Shown: piece by piece, positions 1 through 5,913 of the stretch | Numbering within the stretch: position 1 is the stretch's first letter | Layout of the letters: every line of letters starts with the position of its first letter | Assembly (NCBI GenBank): GCA_905480085.1 | Contig: CAJQPD010000224.1 | Coordinates: 1-7,719 of the forward strand | Source: an uncultured Acidimicrobiia bacterium | GTDB taxonomy: Bacteria > Actinomycetota > Acidimicrobiia > Spongiisociales > JAENVV01 | Direction: 5' to 3' | DNA: 7,719 nucleotides | Program-made: the position numbers and the translations under genes | Notes under the pieces: generated by a model | What the model saw: the letters and a program-made list of their open reading frames with translations, nothing else | Database searches by the model: none | Told to the model about the DNA's origin: nothing

Positions 1-839
1 TCTGCGCGTCGCATGTCCTCGGCCCACAAGTGCAGCAGATCTGTCCCGGGGACCGCACGGTCTTGCCAAGAGTCCCAGTCGATGACTCCAACCAATGCCT
101 CATCTCGGAACAGGAGGTTGCCTGACCACAGGTCACCGTGAGCCGTCACCGACGGCAGGTCTTCGATTCCTTGGACGATTGCTTTCACGACGATCGCCGT
201 GTCTGCCGACAACAGTTCCGCTGGGCCGACAACGTCGACGGGCCCGGTGCCCGGTGGCAAACCAGCAAGAAACGCAGTCACCATGCTCGCCATTGGGGGT
301 GTCACGTGTTTAGAAGGTCGACCGTCAATGAATGACTCGATCGTCCAGCGGACCCCGTCAACCACCCCGGTTTCGAGAGCTTCGGGCATCTGGCGGAGCG
401 CCAGTTGCTCAAGTGCCTGAAAGTGTCGGAGGGGGTCGCCCGGCGTGTCGACTGTTCCAAGCCGAGCGAGTACTGACCTGTCGTGCCACCGACCCAGTTG
501 ACGAATTCCACCTCCGCTCCCAACCCGGATTTTGTCCATCGGTACAAACCCGGTGGTTCGCTGCACAATCCTGATTGGTGCGGATTCGGGCAGATCGACC
601 CGGATGTGGCCACCGAGTATTGCCTGGCGCAAAGAGGGGTAGCGGGGTCGGAGCCCTGGCGAGGCCGCCCAAACCACGGGTTCGAGCTTCCGACGCACCA
701 CTGAGCGGAGCCGATTGACCTCCCGGCGGGCCAGGTAGGTCAGACTGCCACGCCAGCCAGGGGCGGGCGGGCTGAAGAAGACGTCGACCGGACCGGCTTG
801 GCTCCCGACCAAGGTCCGGAGAAGCTCGGAGGGACTCAT
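1..839 (-). CDS. APH-fold phosphotransferase (aminoglycoside/choline kinase-like), C-terminus cut by window edge
   Basis: I translated this frame by hand. It is open from ATG at 839 to the left edge, giving about 279 residues with no stop. It has the hallmarks of the APH phosphotransferase family: the catalytic loop HGDLWSGN (H234, D236, N241) and then the metal-binding VIDWD (D254, D256). The N-lobe part (about 120-185) contains SVLARLG and a WTIESFIDG hinge-like segment, with an extra stretch of about 110 residues before it. The family transfers phosphate from ATP to small hydroxylated molecules such as sugars, choline or aminoglycosides; the substrate here is unknown. The start codon overlaps the stop of the upstream kinase as ATGA (839-836) and has no good ribosome binding site, so translation is probably coupled to that gene. 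Its place in a polysaccharide locus suggests a sugar or sugar-alcohol kinase rather than antibiotic resistance. Family call is strong; function is inferred. Confidence 0.85.
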   Translation of the reverse strand, partial: MSPSELLRTLVGSQAGPVDVFFSPPAPGWRGSLTYLARREVNRLRSVVRRKLEPVVWAASPGLRPRYPSLRQAILGGHIRVDLPESAPIRIVQRTTGFVPMDKIRVGSGGGIRQLGRWHDRSVLARLGTVDTPGDPLRHFQALEQLALRQMPEALETGVVDGVRWTIESFIDGRPSKHVTPPMASMVTAFLAGLPPGTGPVDVVGPAELLSADTAIVVKAIVQGIEDLPSVTAHGDLWSGNLLFRDEALVGVIDWDSWQDRAVPGTDLLHLWAEDMRRA

Positions 840-1768
840 TCGACCCGCTTTGGAAGGAGACACCGCCAGATCTCGCTCTGCAAATCGTGGCAAACCGACT
901 CGGGAGACCGATCAACGTCGATCATGAGGCCCTGCCGGGCAGCGACGAATTCGGTCCAAATCGCAGTCATCTTGTCGAGGTACTCGGGCGTGTGTTCGCC
1001 TTTGCGGGCGAACAGAACTTCGCCAGGAGCGTGGAGTAGCACAACAAGGTCGGGGGCGGGGGTCAGCATGCGTACAACCACTCGTTTGGCCAGTTTGACG
1101 ACCGTGGGTTCGTCCCCGAGTCGTCCCGCCTCGATCGGATGCCGATCGCACAACACCACAGCCCCTTTGCGGGCCGTCTTCTCGATGGTCCAGAGCGCCG
1201 CCAGAGTCCGAACCATCCACCTGGGAAGTCCGGCATAACTGCGCCAATTCGCCGCCGGCGGTGGCGATCCCGCTTCCTGGCCATTGACGGGCTGTACCGA
1301 GGAAAGACGGCGCTTCGTTCCGAGATACGCTGTCGCCACATCGATGGGCATCGTGTGCGCTACGCAATCGATCACCGTCGATTTACCCGCACCGTCTGAC
1401 CCTACGACAGCAACCACCAGTCCTCGCGACCGGGTCACAAGCCAAATCAGATCTCGAAGAAACGAAGCTGGCGATTCGCCGCCCCTGAGTTTGGCGTCGA
1501 CCTTGACCCAGCCATTCGTATCCAACGCCATCCAGAACCGGTGACCCGATCTACGGTTGGCTCGAAACGGGACCAGCCCGGTTCCGGTCAACACGGTTGA
1601 AATACCCCGGGTATTTGGATCCTCGGCCCACACGTCTATTTCAGTCAATCGAGTCGAGCGTTGGGTTGGCTTTCGAGCAGGATATCCCCCGTTATGAAGA
1701 GCCAGTTCAATGGCGTCCGCGTCGAGCATGACGCCCGCCCCAGTTCCATCATGATCCCTACTCTCCAT
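836..1768 (-). CDS. P-loop (thymidylate kinase-like) kinase with degenerate nucleotidyltransferase-like N-terminal domain
   Basis: The product is 310 residues from ATG 1768. The C-terminal half is a thymidylate-kinase-type P-loop kinase: Walker A GSDGAGKST (123-131, K129), a DRH motif (208-210) like the DR motif of TMP kinases, and a LID-like ARKGEHTPEYL segment (about 254-264). The N-terminal 110 residues resemble a nucleotidyltransferase-fold domain: EIDVW (E43, D45) sits where the hDhD pair is expected, and VKVDAKL (D91) where the third carboxylate lies. The first Asp is Glu, so this domain may be inactive; the assignment is tentative. True TMP kinase is unlikely because it is about 100 residues longer and sits in a glycan locus. 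An in-frame GTG at 1801 would add 11 residues and overlap the divergent gene. I prefer ATG 1768, which lies 7 bases after a TAGCGT -10-like element and may be leaderless. The next gene overlaps its stop by ATGA. Confidence 0.8.
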   Translation of the reverse strand: MESRDHDGTGAGVMLDADAIELALHNGGYPARKPTQRSTRLTEIDVWAEDPNTRGISTVLTGTGLVPFRANRRSGHRFWMALDTNGWVKVDAKLRGGESPASFLRDLIWLVTRSRGLVVAVVGSDGAGKSTVIDCVAHTMPIDVATAYLGTKRRLSSVQPVNGQEAGSPPPAANWRSYAGLPRWMVRTLAALWTIEKTARKGAVVLCDRHPIEAGRLGDEPTVVKLAKRVVVRMLTPAPDLVVLLHAPGEVLFARKGEHTPEYLDKMTAIWTEFVAARQGLMIDVDRSPESVCHDLQSEIWRCLLPKRVE

Positions 1769-1775
1769 GGCTGAA

Positions 1776-1785
1776 ACGCTACCAT
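1776..1785. promoter_or_regulatory. Overlapping divergent -10 elements between kinase and glycosyltransferase genes
   Basis: The plus-strand sequence ACGCTACCAT holds two TANNNT-type -10 hexamers that share one TA dinucleotide. TACCAT (1780-1785) points right, 9 bases before the GTG at 1795. TAGCGT (complement of 1776-1781) points left, 7 bases before the ATG at 1768. Neither gene has a Shine-Dalgarno sequence at this distance, so both transcripts may be leaderless. A weak TTGTGT sits 16 bases upstream of the leftward hexamer; I see no -35 for the rightward one. This is pattern reading only, and short -10 matches are common by chance. Confidence 0.3.
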
Positions 1786-1794
1786 CGGCCGTCT

Positions 1795-2877
1795 GTGACA
1801 CAACATTCCGTGCTCCTCGTCGGCAAGGGACCGCCCGATTCGGGCGGTATCTCTTCGATGCTCAACACTCTGCAAAGAGAGTTGACGCCGCGTTACCGAG
1901 TCGAGCTGCTCAATCTGACTCGACAGACCGAGTATCGCGCCGGGGTACTTAGTTCGACGAATGTATCACGCACCCTGTCCGATATCTGGAGCGTGTTTCG
2001 AACCGCCGGGAGCTTCGACGTCGTCCATCTGCACAGTTCCTTCGTTCCGGCCGTTACGCTCGTTCGAGCAGCCCTGCTACTCCTGGCCGCACGCCTCAGG
2101 GGGGCTGCGACCATCTTGCATGTGCACGGCGGTTCCCTTCCGGAGTGGGCCAATTCGCGTTGGAAGCGCTGGCTGATCCGGATTGCCCTGATGACCGCCA
2201 CGGAGGTGGTTTCTGTCTCGGACGGCATTACCAGAGCTATCGGCTCTGATCGGACACACACGATCTACAACGGGGTCGACACCAGCACGTTCGCGCCCGA
2301 CCCGTCTCGCCAATCGGCCGCGCCCGTCATCGTGTTTGCAGGCATCCTTACCCACCGAAAAGGAGTCGTGGACCTGATCGAAGCCTCCCATGCCTTGATC
2401 GCCAGAGGAGTCAAACATCGGCTCGTGATCGTGGGCGGCAGACCGGACGAAGGCGCTGAAGAAGAAGCCTCAGTTCGTTCCGCTGCCACCGGGGAAGAGG
2501 AACTAGTCGGATCTGTCCCGCACGACCGGATGGCCGACTACTTCAGAGACGCCGACATCTTCTGCTTGCCGTCCTGGTTTGAAGCAATGCCTCTCTCCAT
2601 CCTGGAAGCGCTCGCCAGCGGACTACCGGTCGTCGCAACGCGAGTTGGCCAGATCCCGCTGATCGTCGACGATTCGGTGGGACGATTGGTCGAACCGAAA
2701 GATCCGGAAGCGTTGGCGACGGCATTGGAGGAGCTGTTGAGCAACCACCAGCTGCGAGGGCAACTGGCGAGAAACGCACGAGCCGCCGCTCTCACCCACT
2801 ATTCGCTGACCCACACGATCAGCGAGATCGTCGACGTCATCGACCGGGCTGCAGGTCAGCCCCGCACTGCCTTGTAG
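1795..2877 (+). CDS. GT4-family glycosyltransferase (group 1, GT-B fold)
   Basis: The 360-residue length is normal for a GT4 glycosyltransferase. The N-terminal Rossmann half opens with VLLVGKGPPDSGGIS (6-20), the usual acceptor-side glycine loop, followed by FDVVHLHSS (74-82) and ILHVHGG (107-113). The C-terminal half has VSVSDGI (140-145), the IYNGVD segment (157-162), VFAGILTHRKG (180-190), VIVGG (211-215), and the donor-binding E-x7-E motif with E263 and E271 in WFEAMPLSILEALASGLPVV. These enzymes are retaining and transfer a sugar from a nucleotide sugar, in the cytoplasm or at the inner membrane face. The donor and acceptor cannot be read from sequence. The GTG at 1795 is chosen because it leaves a complete first beta strand; no Shine-Dalgarno is seen. 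The 3' end overlaps the convergent deacetylase by 22 bases. Probable role: extending a lipid-linked glycan. Confidence 0.93.
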   Translation: MTQHSVLLVGKGPPDSGGISSMLNTLQRELTPRYRVELLNLTRQTEYRAGVLSSTNVSRTLSDIWSVFRTAGSFDVVHLHSSFVPAVTLVRAALLLLAARLRGAATILHVHGGSLPEWANSRWKRWLIRIALMTATEVVSVSDGITRAIGSDRTHTIYNGVDTSTFAPDPSRQSAAPVIVFAGILTHRKGVVDLIEASHALIARGVKHRLVIVGGRPDEGAEEEASVRSAATGEEELVGSVPHDRMADYFRDADIFCLPSWFEAMPLSILEALASGLPVVATRVGQIPLIVDDSVGRLVEPKDPEALATALEELLSNHQLRGQLARNARAAALTHYSLTHTISEIVDVIDRAAGQPRTAL

Positions 2878-3584
2878 ATCCTCGAGGTGCGCGCCGACTG
2901 GTACACCCTCAGGTTTTTCACCTTGAACTGCAGCGGTCCGTTGTCTCGATAAATCCCGACCCGCGGAAGCGAAAACGGCCCGACGGGCTCGGGCCCGGTC
3001 GGTAGGCTAAATGCCCCGAGATAACCAGCCGCCTTGGCCGCTTTCGCTACGACGTCATTCCAGAGACCCCTGGGATACGCCAGATAGGGAACGGGCCGGT
3101 GCACGATCTCCTCCAGGATCGCCTTGCTCGTTTCGAGGTCTTGGAGACATTCGGCGTAGTCGAGGGTTGTGAGATCCTTATGAAACAGCGAATGAGACCC
3201 GATGTGGATCCCTTCATCGGACATGGTCTCGATCTGGGATCGGGTGAGAGTCTCCAACTGAAATTCCGGGGGATCATCCACCCAGTCGACGCCATAACTG
3301 CGATCAAGCGTCGCAGCCACGATGAACATGGCACCAGTAAGCCCAGATCGCCGCAGTGCAGGCAATGCGTTGTCAAAGTTATCGGCGAATCCGTCGTCGA
3401 ACGTCAGGGTGGCCACCCGCCCAGGAAGCTGACCGCGGCGGTCAAGGAGCGATACCGCAGTGTGTAGGTCAACGACCTTGAACCGCCGGGCCAGCCACTC
3501 GCATTGGGCGGCAAAGTCCGAGGTGCCCATCGCGAGAGGACTATTCCATGCATCGCACACAGAGTGATAACAAAGCACCGCCAC
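2856..3584 (-). CDS. Polysaccharide deacetylase (NodB homology, CE4)
   Basis: The product is 242 residues and belongs to the NodB/CE4 deacetylase family. Motif 1 is TFDDGFADN (61-69; D63 the likely base and D64 the metal ligand). Motif 2 is SHSLFHKDL (130-138), with metal ligands H131 and H135 in the H-x3-H spacing. Motif 3 is AYPRG (169-173). Later motifs are less clear; LPRVGIY (206-212) is a candidate. Family members remove N- or O-acetyl groups from glycans. No signal peptide or membrane segment is seen, so it may act in the cytoplasm on a lipid-linked intermediate or be exported in another way. The start is GTG, supported by AGGAG (complement of 3591-3595) six bases upstream. A perfect TATAAT lies further upstream. 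The gene runs tail to tail into the glycosyltransferase with a 22-base overlap. Confidence 0.92.
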   Translation of the reverse strand: MAVLCYHSVCDAWNSPLAMGTSDFAAQCEWLARRFKVVDLHTAVSLLDRRGQLPGRVATLTFDDGFADNFDNALPALRRSGLTGAMFIVAATLDRSYGVDWVDDPPEFQLETLTRSQIETMSDEGIHIGSHSLFHKDLTTLDYAECLQDLETSKAILEEIVHRPVPYLAYPRGLWNDVVAKAAKAAGYLGAFSLPTGPEPVGPFSLPRVGIYRDNGPLQFKVKNLRVYQSARTSRIYKAVRG

Positions 3585-3590
3585 AAAACT

Positions 3591-3630
3591 CTCCTAATAG
3601 CCGTAATCCCCCAAGGGATAAGGCATTATA
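3591..3630 (-). promoter_or_regulatory. Deacetylase -10 box and ribosome binding site
   Basis: On the minus strand there is a perfect TATAAT (complement of 3625-3630). A transcript would start near 3618 and have a leader of about 35 bases. AGGAG (complement of 3591-3595) stands six bases before the GTG start at 3584 and decides the start codon. No TTGACA-like -35 is visible at 16-18 bases spacing; a G-run lies there instead. The surrounding 3600-3645 stretch is clearly more AT-rich than the rest of the window. Confidence 0.5.
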
Positions 3631-3798
3631 GACCGCGATATTAATCCCCCCATCCCACAGAGTGTGATGTTAGAGTGGTACGGTAAACGTAAGTGGCCAT
3701 CTATCGAGGCCTCAGGTTTGAACGCATGATTGCGGTCGGGGGACCCAGGGTTTCGATTGGTTAGATGGTCAGTCAGGGTCACTACGCTGGGAGGCACC

Positions 3799-4608
3799 GT
3801 GGCGGGGGGAAACTGGGCATCACCGTATGCCCGCACATGGGTCGCAAGATCCGTGCAATTGGAGGAAACCACTGAACTCGACCTGTCCGATGGGTTGGAC
3901 GCGGGCTCAGTACGGCTGGAACTGCCATTCGCAGCCATCGGCCCCAGCACCATTCAGCTACAGGTCCGCACGTTCGTGTCGCCGGCTGCCGAGACATGGG
4001 ACGTATATGCGAAACGAGTGCTCGACGTGATCGGCGCGACCGTCTTGCTCATGCTGGCCTTGCCGCTGATGATTTTGGTTGCGGTCGCCATCAAGGCCAC
4101 TTCGCCCGGCCCAGTGTTCTATCTGCACGAACGGGTAGGACGCCGTGGCCAACCCTTCAGAGTATGGAAGTTCCGGTCTATGCGCAGCGACATGACGCAC
4201 GCTGATATCGCCGATGTCATTGAACTCGACGAGCATCGCGTCAACTCACCGGTTTACAAGTCACCGAACGACCCGCGAATCACCCGGGTGGGTCGATTCA
4301 TCCGAAGAACCGGCATCGATGAATTGCCGCAACTTTTCAATGTGCTTGGCAATTCTATGTCGCTGGTTGGACCACGACCCCTTGTCGACGAAGAGGTGAA
4401 GGAGCTCAGCGTCGAAGCGTTCAAACGACGGAATTCGGTTGCTCCTGGTGTCACCGGACTCTGGCAGGTATTCCGCCGGTCCGAGACAAGCTTCGAAGAG
4501 CGTATGCGCCTCGACCTTACCTATGTTGGTTGCCGCGGGTTGTGGCTCGATCTCTACCTCCTCGTCATGACTCCGCTTGCGTTGATTCGGGGAGAACGGT
4601 CCTTCTAG
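3799..4608 (+). CDS. Polyprenyl-phosphate sugar-1-phosphate transferase (bacterial sugar transferase, WcaJ/PglC-type core)
   Basis: This is the initiating phosphoglycosyl transferase of glycan assembly. It moves a sugar-1-phosphate from a nucleotide sugar to undecaprenyl phosphate at the membrane. From GTG 3799 it has 269 residues. A hydrophobic segment (about 77-98) follows the KRVLDVIGA lead-in, then SPGPVFY, the VWKFRSMRSD motif, RITRVGRFIRRTGIDELPQL with the catalytic Asp-Glu pair (D174, E175), SLVGPRP (188-194) and GVTGLWQV. These are the signatures of the bacterial sugar transferase family. It lacks the large multi-pass N-terminal part of WbaP/WcaJ proteins and has only about 65 unassigned residues before the core. 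The start is uncertain. GTG 3799 is preceded by GGGAGG four bases away; a TTG at 3730 would add 23 residues but has no ribosome binding site and directly follows an in-frame stop. An out-of-frame ATG mini-ORF (3726-3764) lies just upstream. Specificity for the sugar is unknown. Confidence 0.92.
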   Translation: MAGGNWASPYARTWVARSVQLEETTELDLSDGLDAGSVRLELPFAAIGPSTIQLQVRTFVSPAAETWDVYAKRVLDVIGATVLLMLALPLMILVAVAIKATSPGPVFYLHERVGRRGQPFRVWKFRSMRSDMTHADIADVIELDEHRVNSPVYKSPNDPRITRVGRFIRRTGIDELPQLFNVLGNSMSLVGPRPLVDEEVKELSVEAFKRRNSVAPGVTGLWQVFRRSETSFEERMRLDLTYVGCRGLWLDLYLLVMTPLALIRGERSF

Positions 4609-4700
4609 GGAACGACCAGCCACACCGGTCTGCCAACGAACCATGCAGTGCCCGGTCGAACGTACGCGTTCTGAGGGCCACTCCGGCTATGAAGACCCTG

Positions 4701-4748
4701 GTGGAGGGGAAAGCGTCCGAACCCAAGCCTGGGCGCCTTCCCCTCCAC
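4701..4748. repeat. Long inverted repeat (11-bp perfect stem with inner stems) downstream of sugar transferase
   Basis: GTGGAGGGGAA (4701-4711) pairs perfectly with TTCCCCTCCAC (4738-4748). After one A-C mismatch, GCG (4713-4715) pairs with CGC (4734-4736). Inside the loop CCCA pairs with TGGG, which lies directly against the CGC. The result is one long, nearly continuous hairpin. It lies 92 bases after the sugar transferase stop and 80 bases before the carbonic anhydrase start. No T-run follows, so if it ends transcription it would be a U-tract-less terminator, of the kind often proposed in GC-rich bacteria. It could also be a DNA-level protein site or part of a small RNA. Confidence 0.7.
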
Positions 4749-4749
4749 G

Positions 4750-4795
4750 GGGCACCTTGCCCATGCCTAGCGAAGGGTTGGGGCTGCCATGGGCA
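4750..4795. repeat. Two mutually exclusive hairpins
   Basis: GGGCA (4750-4754) pairs with TGCCC (4758-4762) across a three-base loop. The same TGCCC, as TGCCCATG (4758-4765), also pairs perfectly with CATGGGCA (4788-4795) across a 22-base loop. The two pairings cannot form together. This is the geometry of an attenuator or conditional structure, but if the carbonic anhydrase transcript starts at its ATG, as the -10 position suggests, these bases would only appear in read-through RNA from the sugar transferase. Confidence 0.45.
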
Positions 4796-4814
4796 CGTTG
4801 TAGACAGTCCCCGC

Positions 4815-4820
4815 TAGCGT
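4815..4820 (+). promoter_or_regulatory. Candidate -10 element of carbonic anhydrase gene
   Basis: TAGCGT lies seven bases before the ATG at 4828, so transcription would start at or very near the A of the start codon. This is the same hexamer at the same distance as the one before the kinase ATG at 1768. No convincing -35 is seen. There is no Shine-Dalgarno before the ATG, which fits a leaderless message. Confidence 0.3.
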
Positions 4821-4827
4821 GGCTCCC

Positions 4828-5337
4828 ATGTTTTCACCCAATATTTCCGAAATGCTCGAGAAGAACGCCGAGTTCGCCGGTGATTTCACCGAAGGTCATC
4901 TAAGCGTTCGGCCGAAGCGAAAGCTGGCAGTCGTGGCTTGCATGGACTCCCGAATGGATATCTTCAAGATGCTCGGATTGAAAAATGGCGAAGCCCATGT
5001 GATTCGCAACGCCGGCGGGGTCGTAACCGATGACGTAATTCGCTCACTCTGTCTCTCACAGCGAGCGCTTGGGACCGAGGAGATCGTCCTCATTCATCAC
5101 ACCAACTGCGGGCTCGAAAACGTCACCGAAGACGGGTTCAAGGCAGATCTTGAGGCTGAACTCGGCATACGACCCTGGTGGGCGCTTGAGTCGTTCACGG
5201 ATCCGTACACCGACGTTCGACAATCGATGCGGCGCTTGCATCTGACCCCATTTCTTCGCCAAAAGGACCATATCACCGGGTTTGTTTACTCCGTTGACTC
5301 CGGTCTCCTGGTCGAGGTCGCTCTCGACGATGCCTAG
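4828..5337 (+). CDS. Beta-carbonic anhydrase (short mycobacterial Rv1284-like type)
   Basis: Beta-carbonic anhydrases are zinc enzymes that interconvert CO2 and bicarbonate in the cytoplasm. From ATG 4828 the protein has 169 residues. The zinc site is plain: ACMDSR (37-42) gives Cys38, Asp40 and Arg42, the Asp-Arg dyad, and HHTNCG (90-95) gives His91 and Cys94. The HVIRNAGGVVTDDVIRSL block (57-74) is typical of the subclass. Length and sequence resemble Mycobacterium tuberculosis Rv1284 as I remember it. A GTG nine bases upstream (4819) is in frame, but it overlaps the TAGCGT -10-like element and the ATG fits the family N-terminus. The gene stands alone between two intergenic gaps (219 bases upstream, 115 downstream) and is probably its own transcription unit. 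Likely role: supplying bicarbonate for carboxylation or pH balance. No active-site residue is missing. Confidence 0.95.
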   Translation: MFSPNISEMLEKNAEFAGDFTEGHLSVRPKRKLAVVACMDSRMDIFKMLGLKNGEAHVIRNAGGVVTDDVIRSLCLSQRALGTEEIVLIHHTNCGLENVTEDGFKADLEAELGIRPWWALESFTDPYTDVRQSMRRLHLTPFLRQKDHITGFVYSVDSGLLVEVALDDA

Positions 5338-5415
5338 GTTGTCACTCCGCCCACCGTCCTACACACTCTCCGCGGAGCGGGCGGGGATGGGTCGTCGAGA
5401 CTCACGCGGTTGGTG

Positions 5416-5444
5416 TTGCCGCCGGAGCAGCGCTCTGTAATACT
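5416..5444 (+). promoter_or_regulatory. Candidate promoter of the protease-rimK operon
   Basis: TTGCCG (5416-5421) and AATACT (5439-5444) are spaced by exactly 17 bases, and each matches four of six consensus positions. The start codon at 5453 follows eight bases later, so the transcript would begin at or one base before the ATG and be leaderless. No Shine-Dalgarno is present before 5453. Just upstream, CTCCGCGGAG (5368-5377) is a 10-bp palindrome and CCGCCC/GGGCGG can pair around it; this could be an operator or the end of the carbonic anhydrase unit. Confidence 0.4.
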
Positions 5445-5452
5445 CCGCTGCG

Positions 5453-5911
5453 ATGGCTACCCGAAAGAAGCCGAGACCCGTGATCGGCTGGCGGGAGTTT
5501 GTCGACCTTCCGGAACTGGTCGGATACCCCATCAAGGCCAAGATCGATACCGGTGCCCGGACGTCAGCCCTGCACGCGTTTGATCTGACTCTCGCCGAGG
5601 TCGACGACGTAACCACCGCCTCATTTGAAATCCATCCCGACCAGCGGTCGGCCCGCCATTCGGAAGCGGTGAGCTGTGAGGTTCTCTCCTTCCGTAAGGT
5701 CAGGTCGTCAAACGGAAAGTCCGAACTCCGGCCAGTCATACTGACCACCGCCAGAATCGGCAAGATCGAATGGCCGATCGAAATCAGCCTGACGTCCCGC
5801 GATGACATGGGTTTTCGAATGCTCCTAGGTCGATCGGCTATTCGAAAACAGTTCCTCGTACATCCGAGTCGCTCATTTCTTCTATCAACCAAGCCATCAA
5901 AGGAATCGTGA
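5453..5911 (+). CDS. RimB-like retropepsin-fold protease (PF05618-type 'ATP-dependent zinc protease')
   Basis: The 152-residue protein matches the small PF05618-type family next to RimK genes. It opens with IGWREFVDLPEL (11-22). The aspartic-protease-like KAKIDTGARTSALHA (28-42) has D32, T33 and G34 as the catalytic loop. Near the end it has MGFRMLLGRSAI (119-130) and HPSRSFLL (137-144), the second conserved block. In Pseudomonas the RimB member of this family removes glutamate residues added to ribosomal protein S6 by RimK. The family is often annotated as zinc protease although the fold is retropepsin-like. It has no signal peptide and should be cytoplasmic. Its TGA (5909-5911) ends two bases before the rimK ATG, so the two are one operon. 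From context I infer that it reverses or edits the neighbouring ligase's work. Family assignment is strong; substrate is inferred. Confidence 0.9.
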   Translation: MATRKKPRPVIGWREFVDLPELVGYPIKAKIDTGARTSALHAFDLTLAEVDDVTTASFEIHPDQRSARHSEAVSCEVLSFRKVRSSNGKSELRPVILTTARIGKIEWPIEISLTSRDDMGFRMLLGRSAIRKQFLVHPSRSFLLSTKPSKES

Positions 5912-5913
5912 CG

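Noticed and set aside
1..839. Aminoglycoside resistance gene
   Set aside because: The APH fold is clear, but the coupling to a kinase in a polysaccharide locus and the lack of mobile elements give no reason to call antibiotic resistance.
409..915. 168-codon minus-strand frame over the left-edge genes
   Set aside because: It is out of frame with the APH-fold gene, which has clear catalytic motifs over the same bases, and its own translation is Arg/Ser/Pro-rich without any motif.
836..1768. Housekeeping thymidylate kinase (tmk)
   Set aside because: It has about 100 extra N-terminal residues, a DRH in place of DRY/F-type motif and a glycan-locus context, so a canonical tmk role is not supported.
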